From contig CALMTC010000011.1 of NCBI GenBank assembly GCA_937872535.1, positions 1 through 64,000 on the forward strand: a stretch of DNA of 64,000 bases, read 5' to 3'. The DNA comes from an uncultured bacterium (GTDB taxonomy: Bacteria > Patescibacteriota > Gracilibacteria > Absconditabacterales > Absconditicoccaceae). Under the pieces are notes generated by a model, which did not search any database, was not told where the DNA came from, and was given only the letters and a program-made list of their open reading frames with translations. Below, piece after piece: positions 9,854 to 19,704 of this stretch; within the stretch, counting starts at the first letter, position 1, and each line of letters starts with the position of its first letter. The position numbers and the translations under genes are program-made.

Positions 9854-10975
9854 GTGAACCTCTTTCTCAGCTGCCCTACAGGTTTTGAAGCACTCATCAA
9901 AACAGAAATTCAAAGAGCATGATACCAGCCTTGAGAACAAATTTCTTGAGGAATTTTTTTCGATGGAGACCAGCAAGCCATCTCCAAAATCAATCTCCGA
10001 AGTAGAGTCTGAAACAAACTTTTTTTAGTAACAAAACAGTGATACACTAGTACATTTGACGAGCTCTTCGAACTCATCAGATCAATAAATCGAAAAGAAT
10101 TATTGCCTGCCAACCATCCTATAGCAATCTGAGTAAAATCCATAAAATCAACTCTTCATCATATACCTTCGATTCAGAGCATCTGAAAAAAAGCGATAAT
10201 AAGCCAACTCACAAACAACTCTTGAGAAAATTACTCTGAAAATAATTCTCTGGAAACTGCAAAAATAGAAATCATTCTCAACCATAATAAAACTCTCATT
10301 ATGCTAAACACCTCATGAGAGTCTCTCTACAAAAGAGGTCGAAGAGAACATCAGCTCATAGCTCCGATCAAAGAAAATGTGGCTGCAGCTCTGATCCTTC
10401 TTTCAGGATGGAAGTTTCACAGACCCTTTATAGATCCAATGTGCTGAAGCTGAACCATCGCCATAGAAGCTGCCCAGCTCGCTAGAAATATAGCTCCTGG
10501 CCTCCAGAGAAACTTTTTTTTCGAAAAATTATCTTGGTTTGATAAAAATATTCATGCAAAAGAAAAAGAAGAAGCCAGATGAAAAATTTTTCATGAAAAA
10601 AAGTATGAGATTATTGGACAAGATAGCGACCCAGAAGCCATCAAAACAGCTAAATTAAACGCAGAAAAAGCCTGAGTAGCAGACACCATTGTATTTGAAG
10701 AAAACTCATTTACCTGACCAGAAAAACAGATCGACCGATCCGCTATCTGAACAGTTTTGACAAATCCGCCATACGGAGAAAGACTCCAGCCAGCCGATCT
10801 ATGACTCATCTACGAAAATCTCAAAAAAATATTTGAAGAAAATACAAACCTCAACGGCTGATTCATCACATCGTATGAAGACATCAGACCAATTTTCTGA
10901 GATGAGTTCCGAAAAACCAAGCATTGCTACAATGGCTGACAAGAGTGCCTCTTCTACAAGATCAAAAGACTATAA
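9854..10975 (+). CDS. THUMP-domain class I RNA methyltransferase (RlmL/Trm14-like)
   Basis: A 373-residue N2-guanine methyltransferase of the RlmL/TrmN type. The N-terminal ferredoxin-like/THUMP region starts [16 protein letters not shown]. The methyltransferase core has FIDPMCGAGTIAIEAA (motif I, about residues 194-209), [14 protein letters not shown] and the catalytic NPPYGERL (about residue 300) for exocyclic amine methylation. No ATG is available between the in-frame stop of the preceding gene and the conserved N terminus; GTG at 9854 gives the expected start. The target is probably a 23S rRNA or tRNA guanosine (family inference). Confidence 0.85.
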
Positions 10976-11009
10976 AACACCAAAAAATCAGCTTTTTTCT
11001 GTCACATTT

Positions 11010-11037
11010 TTGACTTTTTTGAGTAAATAAAGATACT
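11010..11037 (+). promoter_or_regulatory. Promoter of the second ABC exporter
   Basis: TTGACT (11010-11015) and GATACT (11032-11037), 16 bp apart, 29 bp before the ATG at 11067. The -10 box overlaps the inverted repeat GATACTTTTAAAGTATT. Confidence 0.5.
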
Positions 11038-11066
11038 TTTAAAGTATTTAAAAACAGTAAAAAAAT

Positions 11067-12818
11067 ATGCAACAACGAAAAAAAATATGCAGCAATTTTT
11101 TACTCATGAAAAAATGGTTTATAGTAGCCATTATACTTCAATTCACAGGAGAAATAGCAGCAATCATTTCTCCATTAGCATGAGCAAAAATCATTGATAT
11201 GTTAGATAGCAAAATAATCTGACCAGATTTTTGGTATTTTTTAGGAATTATTTTTTTTGTTGCCATAGTTGATGCAATATGTTCAAGAACAAACCGAACT
11301 ATCAAACAATATATCACAGAAAAACTAAAAATTATCAAGACATTAGAATATATAAAAAATTTTTTTCTCATAGATTACGAAACAATAAACACCATAGGAA
11401 CAGGGAAAGTACTCACCAGAATAAAAAATTGAATAGACTCAGAGATTACAATTCTCAAAAACATAATAGACATAATATATTCAATAGTCATCAGATGAAT
11501 TTTAATCATCATCATTTTTTTCCGAACATTACCTTGGCTCAATGCATTGACGATAATCAGTTTTTTCATTGTAATAACAATAATGAACTTACTATCAAAA
11601 AAAGTAGAAAAAATCAACAAAACATACAACAAAATAACAGAAGATACAGGAAAATTAACAACCAAAATAATCATGGAGCAATCAACTATTGTACTCCACA
11701 ACAAACAAGAAAGCGAAGTAGCCACACTAGCCGAAACATACAAACCACTACCTCGCCTCAGCTGGCAAATAGAACTACGAAGCTATATTAGTTATGAAAT
11801 AATGTACATTTTCTTTGAAGGCATGAAAATAGCGACCTATATCGCACTAGGCTACCAAATCATCTCCGGAACGAGTTCAGTGGGAGAACTTGTCATGATC
11901 ATCACCTATATCGGCTACCTCCGACGACCTATCAATACAATTCTCAACCAGTCAAGCGAAATGAAAAAAAATATGATTAGATATGAAAAACTTCAAAATT
12001 TCATGTCCATAAAAAGTAAAATTCTGGATGGAACACAAGAATACAAACACACTGAGGGTTCACTTAAAATCGATAATATTTCTTTCAATCACGATAAAAA
12101 AGACTCTATTTTCGAAAATTTTTCATACACTTTTAAAGGAAAAAAAACGACAGCTCTGGTCGGACACAGTGGAAGCTGAAAATCTACACTCATCAAGCTC
12201 TTGCTCAGACTCTACGATCCAGCTCAGGGAGCTATATCAGCCGACGACCAAGATCTCAAGACACTCAAGCGCTCATCTCGATACCAGCATATCGGCTACC
12301 TACCTCAGGAGCCAGCTATCTTCGATGGCACAGTTCGAGAAAATCTAGCATACAGCCTCACAGACGACCAGCTTAGCGAAAAAAGCAAAACTCAGCTCGA
12401 AGAAATTTTTTGGCAAGCTCTGGAAAATGTGTGACTCAAAAAAACAGTAGAAGAAATGCCAAAAAAATTAGAATCGAAACTCGGAGAAAAAGGTATCAAG
12501 CTAAGCGGTGGAGAAAGACAAAGGCTCGCTCTCGCTAGGATCGTTATCAAGAATCCTGAGATAATCTTACTCGATGAGCCTACTTCAGCACTCGATAGTA
12601 TATCAGAAAATCTCATTACAGAGACGATGAAAAAAATCACAGCCAACAAGACAATGATTATCATAGCTCACAGACTTCAAACTGTCATGCACGCAGACAC
12701 TATCGTCGTTCTCGAAAAGTGAAAAATCATTCAAGAATGATCTCACAAAGAACTCATCGAAAAAGAAGGAACATACAAGACTCTCGTCGATCTTCAAAAC
12801 GAAAAAATCACAGAGTAA
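11067..12818 (+). CDS. ABC exporter, fused permease and ATPase
   Basis: A 583-residue exporter half-molecule. Several hydrophobic helices occupy residues 15-310; the ATPase follows with Walker A GHSGSGKST (its last Gly is TGA), Q-loop YLPQEPAIF, signature LSGGERQR, Walker [13 protein letters not shown] and H-loop IAHRLQT. Another in-frame ATG at 11106 gives a protein 13 residues shorter with a more typical start. It is only distantly similar to the exporter at 3791-5527, so the pair may have different cargo. Cargo is not evident from neighbours. Confidence 0.88.
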
Positions 12819-12892
12819 AAACAAAAATCCTTGCAAATCCACCAAAAAATCTATATAGATAAACTATTTTTTTAGTACAGTTAAAAATATCG

Positions 12893-14179
12893 ATGCTTAT
12901 CAAACACATCACAGCGGACCAGATCGGAAAAGAAGTCATCCTCCGCTGACGAGCAAACACTATCAGATCATCAGGAAAAGTAGCTTTCATCGAACTCAGA
13001 GACGGTTCTGGATTTATTCAGTGCGTCGTCGAAGAAAAAAATTTCTGAGCAGATCGTTACGCTGAAATTAGTTCTTGCGGCCAAGAAAGTTCTTTTGAGT
13101 TAAAAGGAACTGTCAGCAAACATCCAAAAAAAGACGAGTACGAACTGCAAGTTTCTGACTTTCTTGTCTACACCAAGACTCACGACTATCCACTCGGACA
13201 AAAAGAGCATGGACCAGATTTTTTATTTGATAAAAGACATCTCTATCTCAGATCAAAATCTCAACGAGCCATTCAAAGAGTTCGTGATACAATTATTCAA
13301 GCCACTTATCAGTGGATGAAAGATAATGACTTCATCAAAATCGATGCTCCAGTTTTCACACCAAGTGCCTGTGAAGGTACTACTGAGCTCTATGAAGTAA
13401 AACATGTCAACGGAGAAACAATGTATCTCAGCCAATCTGGACAGCTCTATCTCGAAGCAGCTATCGAAGCTCACGGTCGTGTGTTCGACTTTGGACCAGT
13501 TTTTCGTGCAGAAAAATCAAAGACTCGTCGCCATCTCAATGAATTTTGGATGATGGATGCCGAGATTGCCTTCATCCAACAAGAAGAGAATATGCAACTC
13601 CAAGAAAGTTTGATCTACTTCATTATTCAACAAGTTTTAGAAAAAAATGAAGCAGAATTAAAAATTTTAGAAAGAGACATTTCTCCACTCAAGAATATTT
13701 CTCTACCTTTCAAACGTATGACTCATACAGAGTTTATAGAAGATCTCAAAAAACATGGTTTTGATGTAAAACAATGAGACGACATTGGTTCAGATATGGA
13801 AATGCAATACATGGAAAAACAAGATCAGCCAATATTTTTGACACATTTCCCATTAGGAATCAAAGCTTTTTACACCAAAGAAGATCCACAAATGCCAGGT
13901 TTTTGACTTTGTTCAGACCTTTTAGCTCCAGAAGGCTGCGGTGAAATTATTGGTAGTTCAACTCGTGAAGACGATTATGAAAAACTCGTTTCAAAAATCA
14001 AAGAACACAATCTTCCTATAGAATTTTTCGATCGATACCTCGACACAAGAAAATACGGAGGCGTTCCACACGCAGGTTTTGGATACGGACTCGAAAGAAT
14101 CGTACGTCGAGTTTGTGGCCTACATCACATCAGAGAAACTATCCCATTCCCTAGATACGCAAACAGAATCACTCCATAA
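12893..14179 (+). CDS. asnS: Asparagine--tRNA ligase
   Basis: A class II aminoacyl-tRNA synthetase of 428 aa, the usual length for AsnRS (about 430). An N-terminal OB-fold anticodon-binding domain ([17 protein letters not shown]) is followed by motif 2 [24 protein letters not shown] and motif 3 GFGYGLERI, ending in [12 protein letters not shown]. RHLxEFWM and the FPR tail separate AsnRS from AspRS. TGA (Gly) codons are few: catalytic glycines use GGN. ATG at 12893 starts the OB domain. A likely promoter, TTGCAA at 12831 and a TATAGA-like box near 12854, lies upstream. Confidence 0.93.
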
Positions 14180-14200
14180 TTTTTCATCAAAATTAAAAAA

Positions 14201-14213
14201 TTTTTATTCTGGT
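14201..14213 (+). promoter_or_regulatory. U-rich leader element before the GH3 gene
   Basis: TTTTTATTCTGGT ends 7 nt before the ATG at 14221. It has the same form as the elements before ruvX and pyk. Confidence 0.5.
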
Positions 14214-14220
14214 AAAAATC

Positions 14221-15798
14221 ATGAAAAAGATTCTGAAAACCATTTTTAATAATTGAGCAAAAACTTTCTTCAGAAACAAAAATTTTGCTAATAGAAATGA
14301 ACAAAATAATATCTTAGCAGATATTCTAGAAAGAAACTCAAATGTCGATCAGATCAAACCATTACAAGAAGACATATTAAAAACCTTAGAAGATCCAGAG
14401 AATCTTTATGAAAACTTCAGTGAACTAGAGCTCAATAATTACGCCTCAATCAAAAAAGATATAGAAAAAATGATGCAAGGTGAAGAAAATATCCTCACAG
14501 AAAATCAACTACTATCCTTCATTAAGGCAGGAGGAACAACATCAGCATGACCATGAAAATTTTTGCCATTCACAAAAGAAAGTTTAGAACAAAATCATTC
14601 AAAAGCAGGAAAAACATTAGTTCATAATTATGTTTCAAGCCATCCAGAGTGCAAAATTTTCATGGGACAATCATTAGCTCTAACAGGATGAAAACAAGAA
14701 GAAACGCAAAGTGCCTACATTTCATATCTGTTACACTCTTACTGATTTCCGAAGATTTTAAATTACTTAAAGGCTCCAAGCCAGGAAACTAATAACATAA
14801 AAAATCGAGATGAAAAAATAGATAATCTCATTAAAGAAACAATAGATAGCGACATCCGTTCAATTAGTTGAGTACCTTCACAACTTTTGACACTTTTTCG
14901 TAAAGTATTAAACCAATATAACAAAGAATACATAGATGAAATACGACCAAACTGTGAAGTAATTTTTTGATGATGAACCAAAGTATCTTTATACAAAAAA
15001 GACCTCCTCAGTTTATTTAAAAAAGATAAAAAACCAGAAATAATAGAAGTGTACAATGCTTCAGAATGATTTTTCGCAACAGAAAACAATAATCAATTAG
15101 AGTTATTAGTAAATCATTGAGTATTCTACGAATTTTTACCAAAACAGTACTACAATAAAGACTTAAATAAAATCAATAAAAATAAAATTTTAACACTACG
15201 AAAAGCAAGTCTTAGTAATGAAGAATTAGTGATGATCATCACAACACAATGATGACTTTATAGATATATACTAGGTGATACGATAAGATTTCTTCATCCA
15301 GAATTAAACTCCCCAAATAAATTCCCCATCGAGATTACAGGAAGATTAGAAGCATATTGCGATGTTTTCAATGAACATATGATAGTATCATATACCGATC
15401 AAGCAATCGAAAAAACGCTCAAAGAAACATGAAATCAGCTTAAAGAGTATACCATTGCTCCAATTTTTTCCACCATCAATCAACCTTGATCGTATGAATG
15501 TTGTATAGAATTCACAAATACCCCAATCAATCTAGAAAAATTTGCAACCATCTTTGATACAGAACTTCAAAAAACTAACGATAATTATAAAGCAAAAAGA
15601 GAAAACGGCTCTATGAGTTCTCCTACTATAAAAATTTTACATCCTGGTACATTTGAGCTATTTCATGAGAAAAGAGAAAATCTACACGCTCAGAGCAAAG
15701 TTTTGCGCCTAGCAAATGATAGAAAAATCATTGAAGAATTAGTTATAGCCATAGGAAAAGATAAGCGAAATACGCTTCCAAACTACCAAAGTAGCTAA
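14221..15798 (+). CDS. GH3-family acyl-adenylating enzyme
   Basis: A 525-residue protein with the full set of GH3 landmarks: the phosphate-binding AGGTTSAGPGKFLPFT (about residues 102-117; canonical SGTTxGxxKxIP), EVIFGGGTK, VYNASEGFFATE (adenylate-binding ASEG), LYRYILGDTIRF and the C-terminal SKVLRLANDRKI. GH3 enzymes adenylate carboxylic acids and conjugate them to amino acids; plant members act on auxin and jasmonate. The family is rare in small parasitic bacteria and the substrate here is unknown. Many glycines use TGA. It follows asnS by 41 bp. Confidence 0.85.
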
Positions 15799-15802
15799 AA
15801 AT

Positions 15803-15830
15803 TTGCAAAATAAAAGGTTTTTTCTATAAT
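15803..15830 (+). promoter_or_regulatory. Promoter of the 15875 gene
   Basis: TTGCAA (15803-15808) and a perfect TATAAT (15825-15830) separated by 16 bp, beginning 5 bp after the GH3 stop. Confidence 0.75.
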
Positions 15831-15874
15831 AAAATATGGAATAAATTAACCACTTTATAAAACCAAACAAAAAA

Positions 15875-16330
15875 ATGGAAGTAACAGCTTATAATTCAGA
15901 AAAATATGTAAGAGATCATCGACGATATATTATTTTTTCATCATTTTTCGCAATAATCGTTGTTTTAGCCATTCTAAGCAAAAACTTTATTGGCACAATA
16001 GTACTTTTCTTTGTCCTTTGAGGATATTTATTCTTCAATGTAAGTCTCAATCAACTCATCAAAATAGCCATCACAGATACTGGTTTAGTAATTGGTTCTA
16101 AAATATACGACCGAGGAAAACTAAGAGGTTTTAGTCTAGAAATCGATCCAGACACTCGTGAGATCAAAAACATTATTTTTTCAGCAGAAAATAGACAATT
16201 AGTACACTCTTTCGAAGACAGTCAAGAAACGATTAAAAAGTTCATCATCAATCTCAATGAGTTTACGCCTATGATGGGAGAAATTCAGCTATCATCTTTT
16301 GAGAAAATCATCAGAAAACTAAAAATCTAG
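15875..16330 (+). CDS. Small membrane protein, hypothetical
   Basis: A 151-residue protein with a short basic N terminus, two adjacent hydrophobic segments at residues 19-37 and 41-60, then a soluble domain of about 90 residues rich in charged residues, presumably cytosolic. The layout resembles small PH-like membrane proteins, but no signature is clear. The stop is TAG. It lies behind its own strong promoter. Function unknown. Confidence 0.7.
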
Positions 16331-16339
16331 CAAAAAAGA

Positions 16340-16367
16340 TTGACAAAATCAAAAAATTACGTATAGA
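16340..16367 (+). promoter_or_regulatory. Promoter of the first secreted paralogue
   Basis: TTGACA (16340-16345) and TATAGA (16362-16367) with a 16-bp spacer; ATG follows at 16395. Confidence 0.7.
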
Positions 16368-16394
16368 GAGCTTGTTTATATCATACCTAAACCG

Positions 16395-17096
16395 ATGAAA
16401 AAACTCATACTCTCTATTTTTTTTATAGCAGCTACTCCACTTTTAACATATGCAGACCAATCAGATCTCGCGACAAATTGTCTAGATTTCGAGGCAGGGA
16501 CACTTTGTATTCAACTCAGCAAAATAGACAGCGACACCTACCAGGTCAGCAAATACATCGAAAATGCTCAAAACAGCTCTATGACACTAAGCTGTGACAT
16601 TTTGACACCAGATAATAAAATGCAAAACCTCGGAAAGTGTAACAGACAATTTGATTACAACGATAATGGAGAAAGAACAGTTAAGTTCTATATCAATCTA
16701 GAAAATGAGTTCAAATCTCAAGCTTTCGAGGTAAATTTTTCAGATTATCAGCCAATTTTAGCAAGAAAAGAAGCTCTTCCAGAATATTCAGTCGAAGACG
16801 AAGTAAATCAAGCCATGAGAATCGATCAAAGAGACTCTATAGACTGATTTTCAGCAGCAGAACGAGCTGACGTAAAAGCTGTTTACAAACTCTGGCCTCT
16901 CGTTATCCAAAAACTAGAAAAAAAATATCCTAAGCTCATCAATAACATCAACTGGCAAAATAAACAGCAAATCCTCTACGAACAAACTAGACTAACACTC
17001 ACAAACGATGTCAACAAAAAATATGACACTTACGAAAAATATTACAACGCTGTCATTTCTTTCGTAGAATATACCATAGAACAGAAGAAAAAATAA
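16395..17096 (+). CDS. Secreted two-domain protein, short paralogue
   Basis: A 233-residue secreted protein. A signal peptide (residues 1-20) precedes a beta-rich domain with four cysteines (NCLDFEAGTLCIQL ... LSCDILTPDNKMQNLGKCN), then a helical C-terminal domain ending FVEYTIEQKKK. Both ends align with the next gene, whose protein has the same N-terminal Cys domain and the same helical tail but a long repeat insert between them. One TGA (Gly) joins the two halves. I know no named family; surface attachment is a guess from the partner. Confidence 0.75.
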
Positions 17097-17098
17097 GT

Positions 17099-17126
17099 TT
17101 GCACTCATCAAGTATTTTTTTATAGT
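17099..17126 (+). promoter_or_regulatory. Promoter of the repeat-containing paralogue
   Basis: TTGCAC (17099-17104) and TATAGT (17121-17126), spacer 16 bp; the start codon is at 17175. Confidence 0.6.
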
Positions 17127-17174
17127 AGATAAGAAAGCAGAAATAAGACTTTTACACATTTTTAAAATAAACAC

Positions 17175-19211
17175 ATGCAAAAAAAAATTCTCTCAATCTT
17201 TTCGTTTGGATTACTTTTCTTTGGCTTTAGTAGTGCAAATTGCATTTCATTTGACGCAGGAAATGTTTGTCTTTATGTCAATAAATATGGTAGTAACTAT
17301 ACAGTTTCAAACACCATTACCAATGCTAACAACAGCCTTTTAGCTTTGACTTGTGATGTCCTCACTCCGGATGGAACTATCCAGAGCCTCTGAGCTTGTA
17401 ATGGTTCATTCACTTACTCAAACGGTGGAGTCAGAAATCTTAAGTTTTATGTCAGACTAGAAAATCAGTATCTTGCCAGAGAATTTTCTTACGATTTCAC
17501 AAACGGCGGAGCTCTCAATCCAATCTGATCGAACAATAATAATAACAACAATAATAATTATACAAATAATTTTCTGGTAACTCTCAGTGCGTCTTCAGTA
17601 TCTAAAAATCAGTATATTTCGACTACACTCTATGCTCAGTCCAATGGTTCTACAAATTCATCATACCAAGGAACAGCAAATATTACAGTACAAAAACTTC
17701 AAAACGGATACCGATCAACAGCTAATTCTTATGACTATTATCTCAATCCTACAAGTACTTATTTTTCTTCAAATAATTACGGATACAAAAATCTATCAAA
17801 CAACATCATTTTCTACAACGACGGAACATATAGATTATTTGTGACAGATAGCTCAAATTCTTCGATTCAGTGATACTCATCGCAAATCACAGTAAGTACA
17901 AATTCGTCTACTACGACACCTTATTTCCAGATTTCACTACCGACGACAGTCACGAAAAACACATCAGTAGCGTGATCAATCCAAGTTTATAACTCATCAA
18001 ATTATTACCAAGGTATAACAAATCGAACAATAGAAAAACTCCAAAACGGATATCGATCAACAGCTAGTTCTTATGACTACACGATCTTAGCTTCATCTCC
18101 TCTGTACTTTTACACACGAGAAAACAACCAGAAAAATAATCTTTCAATGATAAAATTTTTAAATTCTGGTACATACAGAGTAATTCTAAAAGATCAAAGC
18201 AATAGTTCAATTCAATGAACTTCTTCAAACATCACCGTCCAAGAAAATTCATCATACTATACGACTTCACTAGAAGTATCTCCTTCAAATTACTCTCCAG
18301 CTACAAGCAATTATGTAAATCTTACCTTGAAAGCATACCAAAACGGTTCAATTTTATCTTCTTATACAAACACCGTTTCTCTCAGAATCGAAAAATATAC
18401 GAACTGATACCGATACACTGCTAACTCATCTGAATACAGTCTATCTCCGTCTAGCACTTCTTTTTCTTCTCGAGATTACGGACAAAAAACTCTCTCAAAT
18501 GCTGTTATTTTTTACTCAGCTTGAACATACAGAGTCGTAGCAACAGATCAAAATAATATTCAGTGAATATCTTCAAATATCAATGTAGGTTGAAATTCAT
18601 CATACTACACGACTTCACTAGAAGTATCTCCTTCAAATTACTCTCCAAGAACAAGTAACTACATAAATCTCACTCTCAAAGCATATCAAAACGGTTCAAT
18701 CCTATCTTCTTATACAAACACCGTTTCTCTTAGAGTAGAAAAATATACTAATGGATATCGATGGACAGCAAACTCATCTGAATATAGTTTGTCACCATCA
18801 AGTACCTCTTTTTCTTCTCGAGATTACGGACAAAAAACTCTCTCAAACGCTGTCATCTTCTATTCAGTCTGAACTTATAGAATCGTGGCGGCAGACCAAA
18901 ATAATATTTCGACAAACTCAAGTTCTATAGTCGTATCAAACACTACCTCAAACAACTCATCAGCTGGATTTTCATCATACGAAATGAGACAAGTTAAATC
19001 AGCATACGACATTCGACCAGCTTTGATAAATCAATTAAAAATCCAATATCCAAGACTAAGCACAAATAGTTCTTGGTTATCTCAGCAGCAAACTCTCTAC
19101 CAAGACATGACTGACATTCTCAATAATGCTCTCGGAAAAAGATTTACAAGCTACCAAGCATTTTACAATGAATTAGTTAGATTCGTCCAATACACAATTC
19201 AAGTAAGATAA
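17175..19211 (+). CDS. Secreted adhesin-like protein with four beta repeats
   Basis: A 678-residue secreted protein. A signal peptide is followed by a Cys-containing domain (CISFDAGNVCLYVNK ... LTCDVLTPDG) shared with the previous gene, then four Ser/Thr/Tyr/Asn-rich repeats of about 105-116 residues, each with KLQNGYR or KYTNGYR in the middle and a YRxxxxDxxN strand at the end, and finally a helical domain (residues about 600-678) shared with the previous gene. The last two repeats are nearly identical in DNA (period 348 bp, from about 18249 and 18597). Immunoglobulin-like stalk repeats are likely. A surface adhesin is the most plausible role. Confidence 0.75.
18249..18944 (+). repeat. Two near-identical 348-bp repeats in the adhesin-like gene
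   Basis: The unit starting at 18249 recurs from 18597 with few differences (for example the first 50 bases differ at only a few positions). Each encodes about 116 residues. This is the newest duplication in the four-repeat array, and a likely site of length variation. Confidence 0.8.
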
Positions 19212-19222
19212 AAATGAGAAAA

Positions 19223-19235
19223 TTTTTACTCTGGT
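19223..19235 (+). promoter_or_regulatory. U-rich leader element before ruvX
   Basis: TTTTTACTCTGGT ends 8 nt before ATG 19244, directly downstream of the preceding stop codon. The position suggests a translational rather than promoter role. Confidence 0.45.
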
Positions 19236-19243
19236 TTTAAAAA

Positions 19244-19645
19244 ATGAAAAAAATAATAAACACATTAGGAATCGATCGATGAAGTAAATACATAGGTCTA
19301 GCAACAATGTGAGAAAATACGAATATAGCAATGCCAATTGGTTATCTACTAAACGATCAGATGATCTATTTTAATATATCCGACATCATTACAAGAAACT
19401 ATGTAAAAAAAATAGTAATCTGATATCCAAGTAAACAAAAAGATATTCAGGAAAAAATAAATAAATTTATGCAATCACTAGAATACATCATAGACAAATC
19501 AGAAATATCAATTGAAAAAATTGATGAAGATTATTCAAGTGTACAGTCTGGAGAAATAGTATCAAATTTCAAAAAAAATGTAGCCGAAGACACCGTCAGT
19601 GCCATGATAATACTAGAAAGACGATCTGAAAAAAGAAATTCTTAG
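19244..19645 (+). CDS. ruvX: YqgF/RuvX-like Holliday junction resolvase family protein
   Basis: A 133-residue RNase H-fold protein. The N-terminal LGIDRGSKYIGLA carries the first catalytic Asp; IDEDYSSVQSGE corresponds to the family's DERxTT block; AEDTVSAMIILE holds the last Asp. The family acts in Holliday junction resolution or 16S rRNA 5' processing. Length fits (about 130-150). Several glycines are TGA. It is 32 bp after the adhesin-like gene and followed by a strong terminator. Confidence 0.82.
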
Positions 19646-19665
19646 AAAAAAACATATAAATAAAG

Positions 19666-19696
19666 AAACTCTGGAGCTTTCGTTCCAGAGTTTTTT
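19666..19696. terminator. Terminator between convergent units
   Basis: AAACTCTGGA (19666-19675) pairs with TCCAGAGTTT (19684-19693), followed by T residues. It serves ruvX on the plus strand and can also end the long leftward operon whose last stop is at 19705. Confidence 0.85.
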
Positions 19697-19704
19697 AGAT
19701 AAAT

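Noticed and set aside
14201-14213. TATTCT in the leader elements as a -10 box giving leaderless messages
   Set aside because: At 41995, 38593, 43835 and 57296 a better promoter lies upstream, the hexamer is not conserved (TATTTC, TTATCT, TACTCT occur), and no -35 box stands 16-17 bp before it. It remains possible for single genes; TATTCT at 5652 does look like a real -10.
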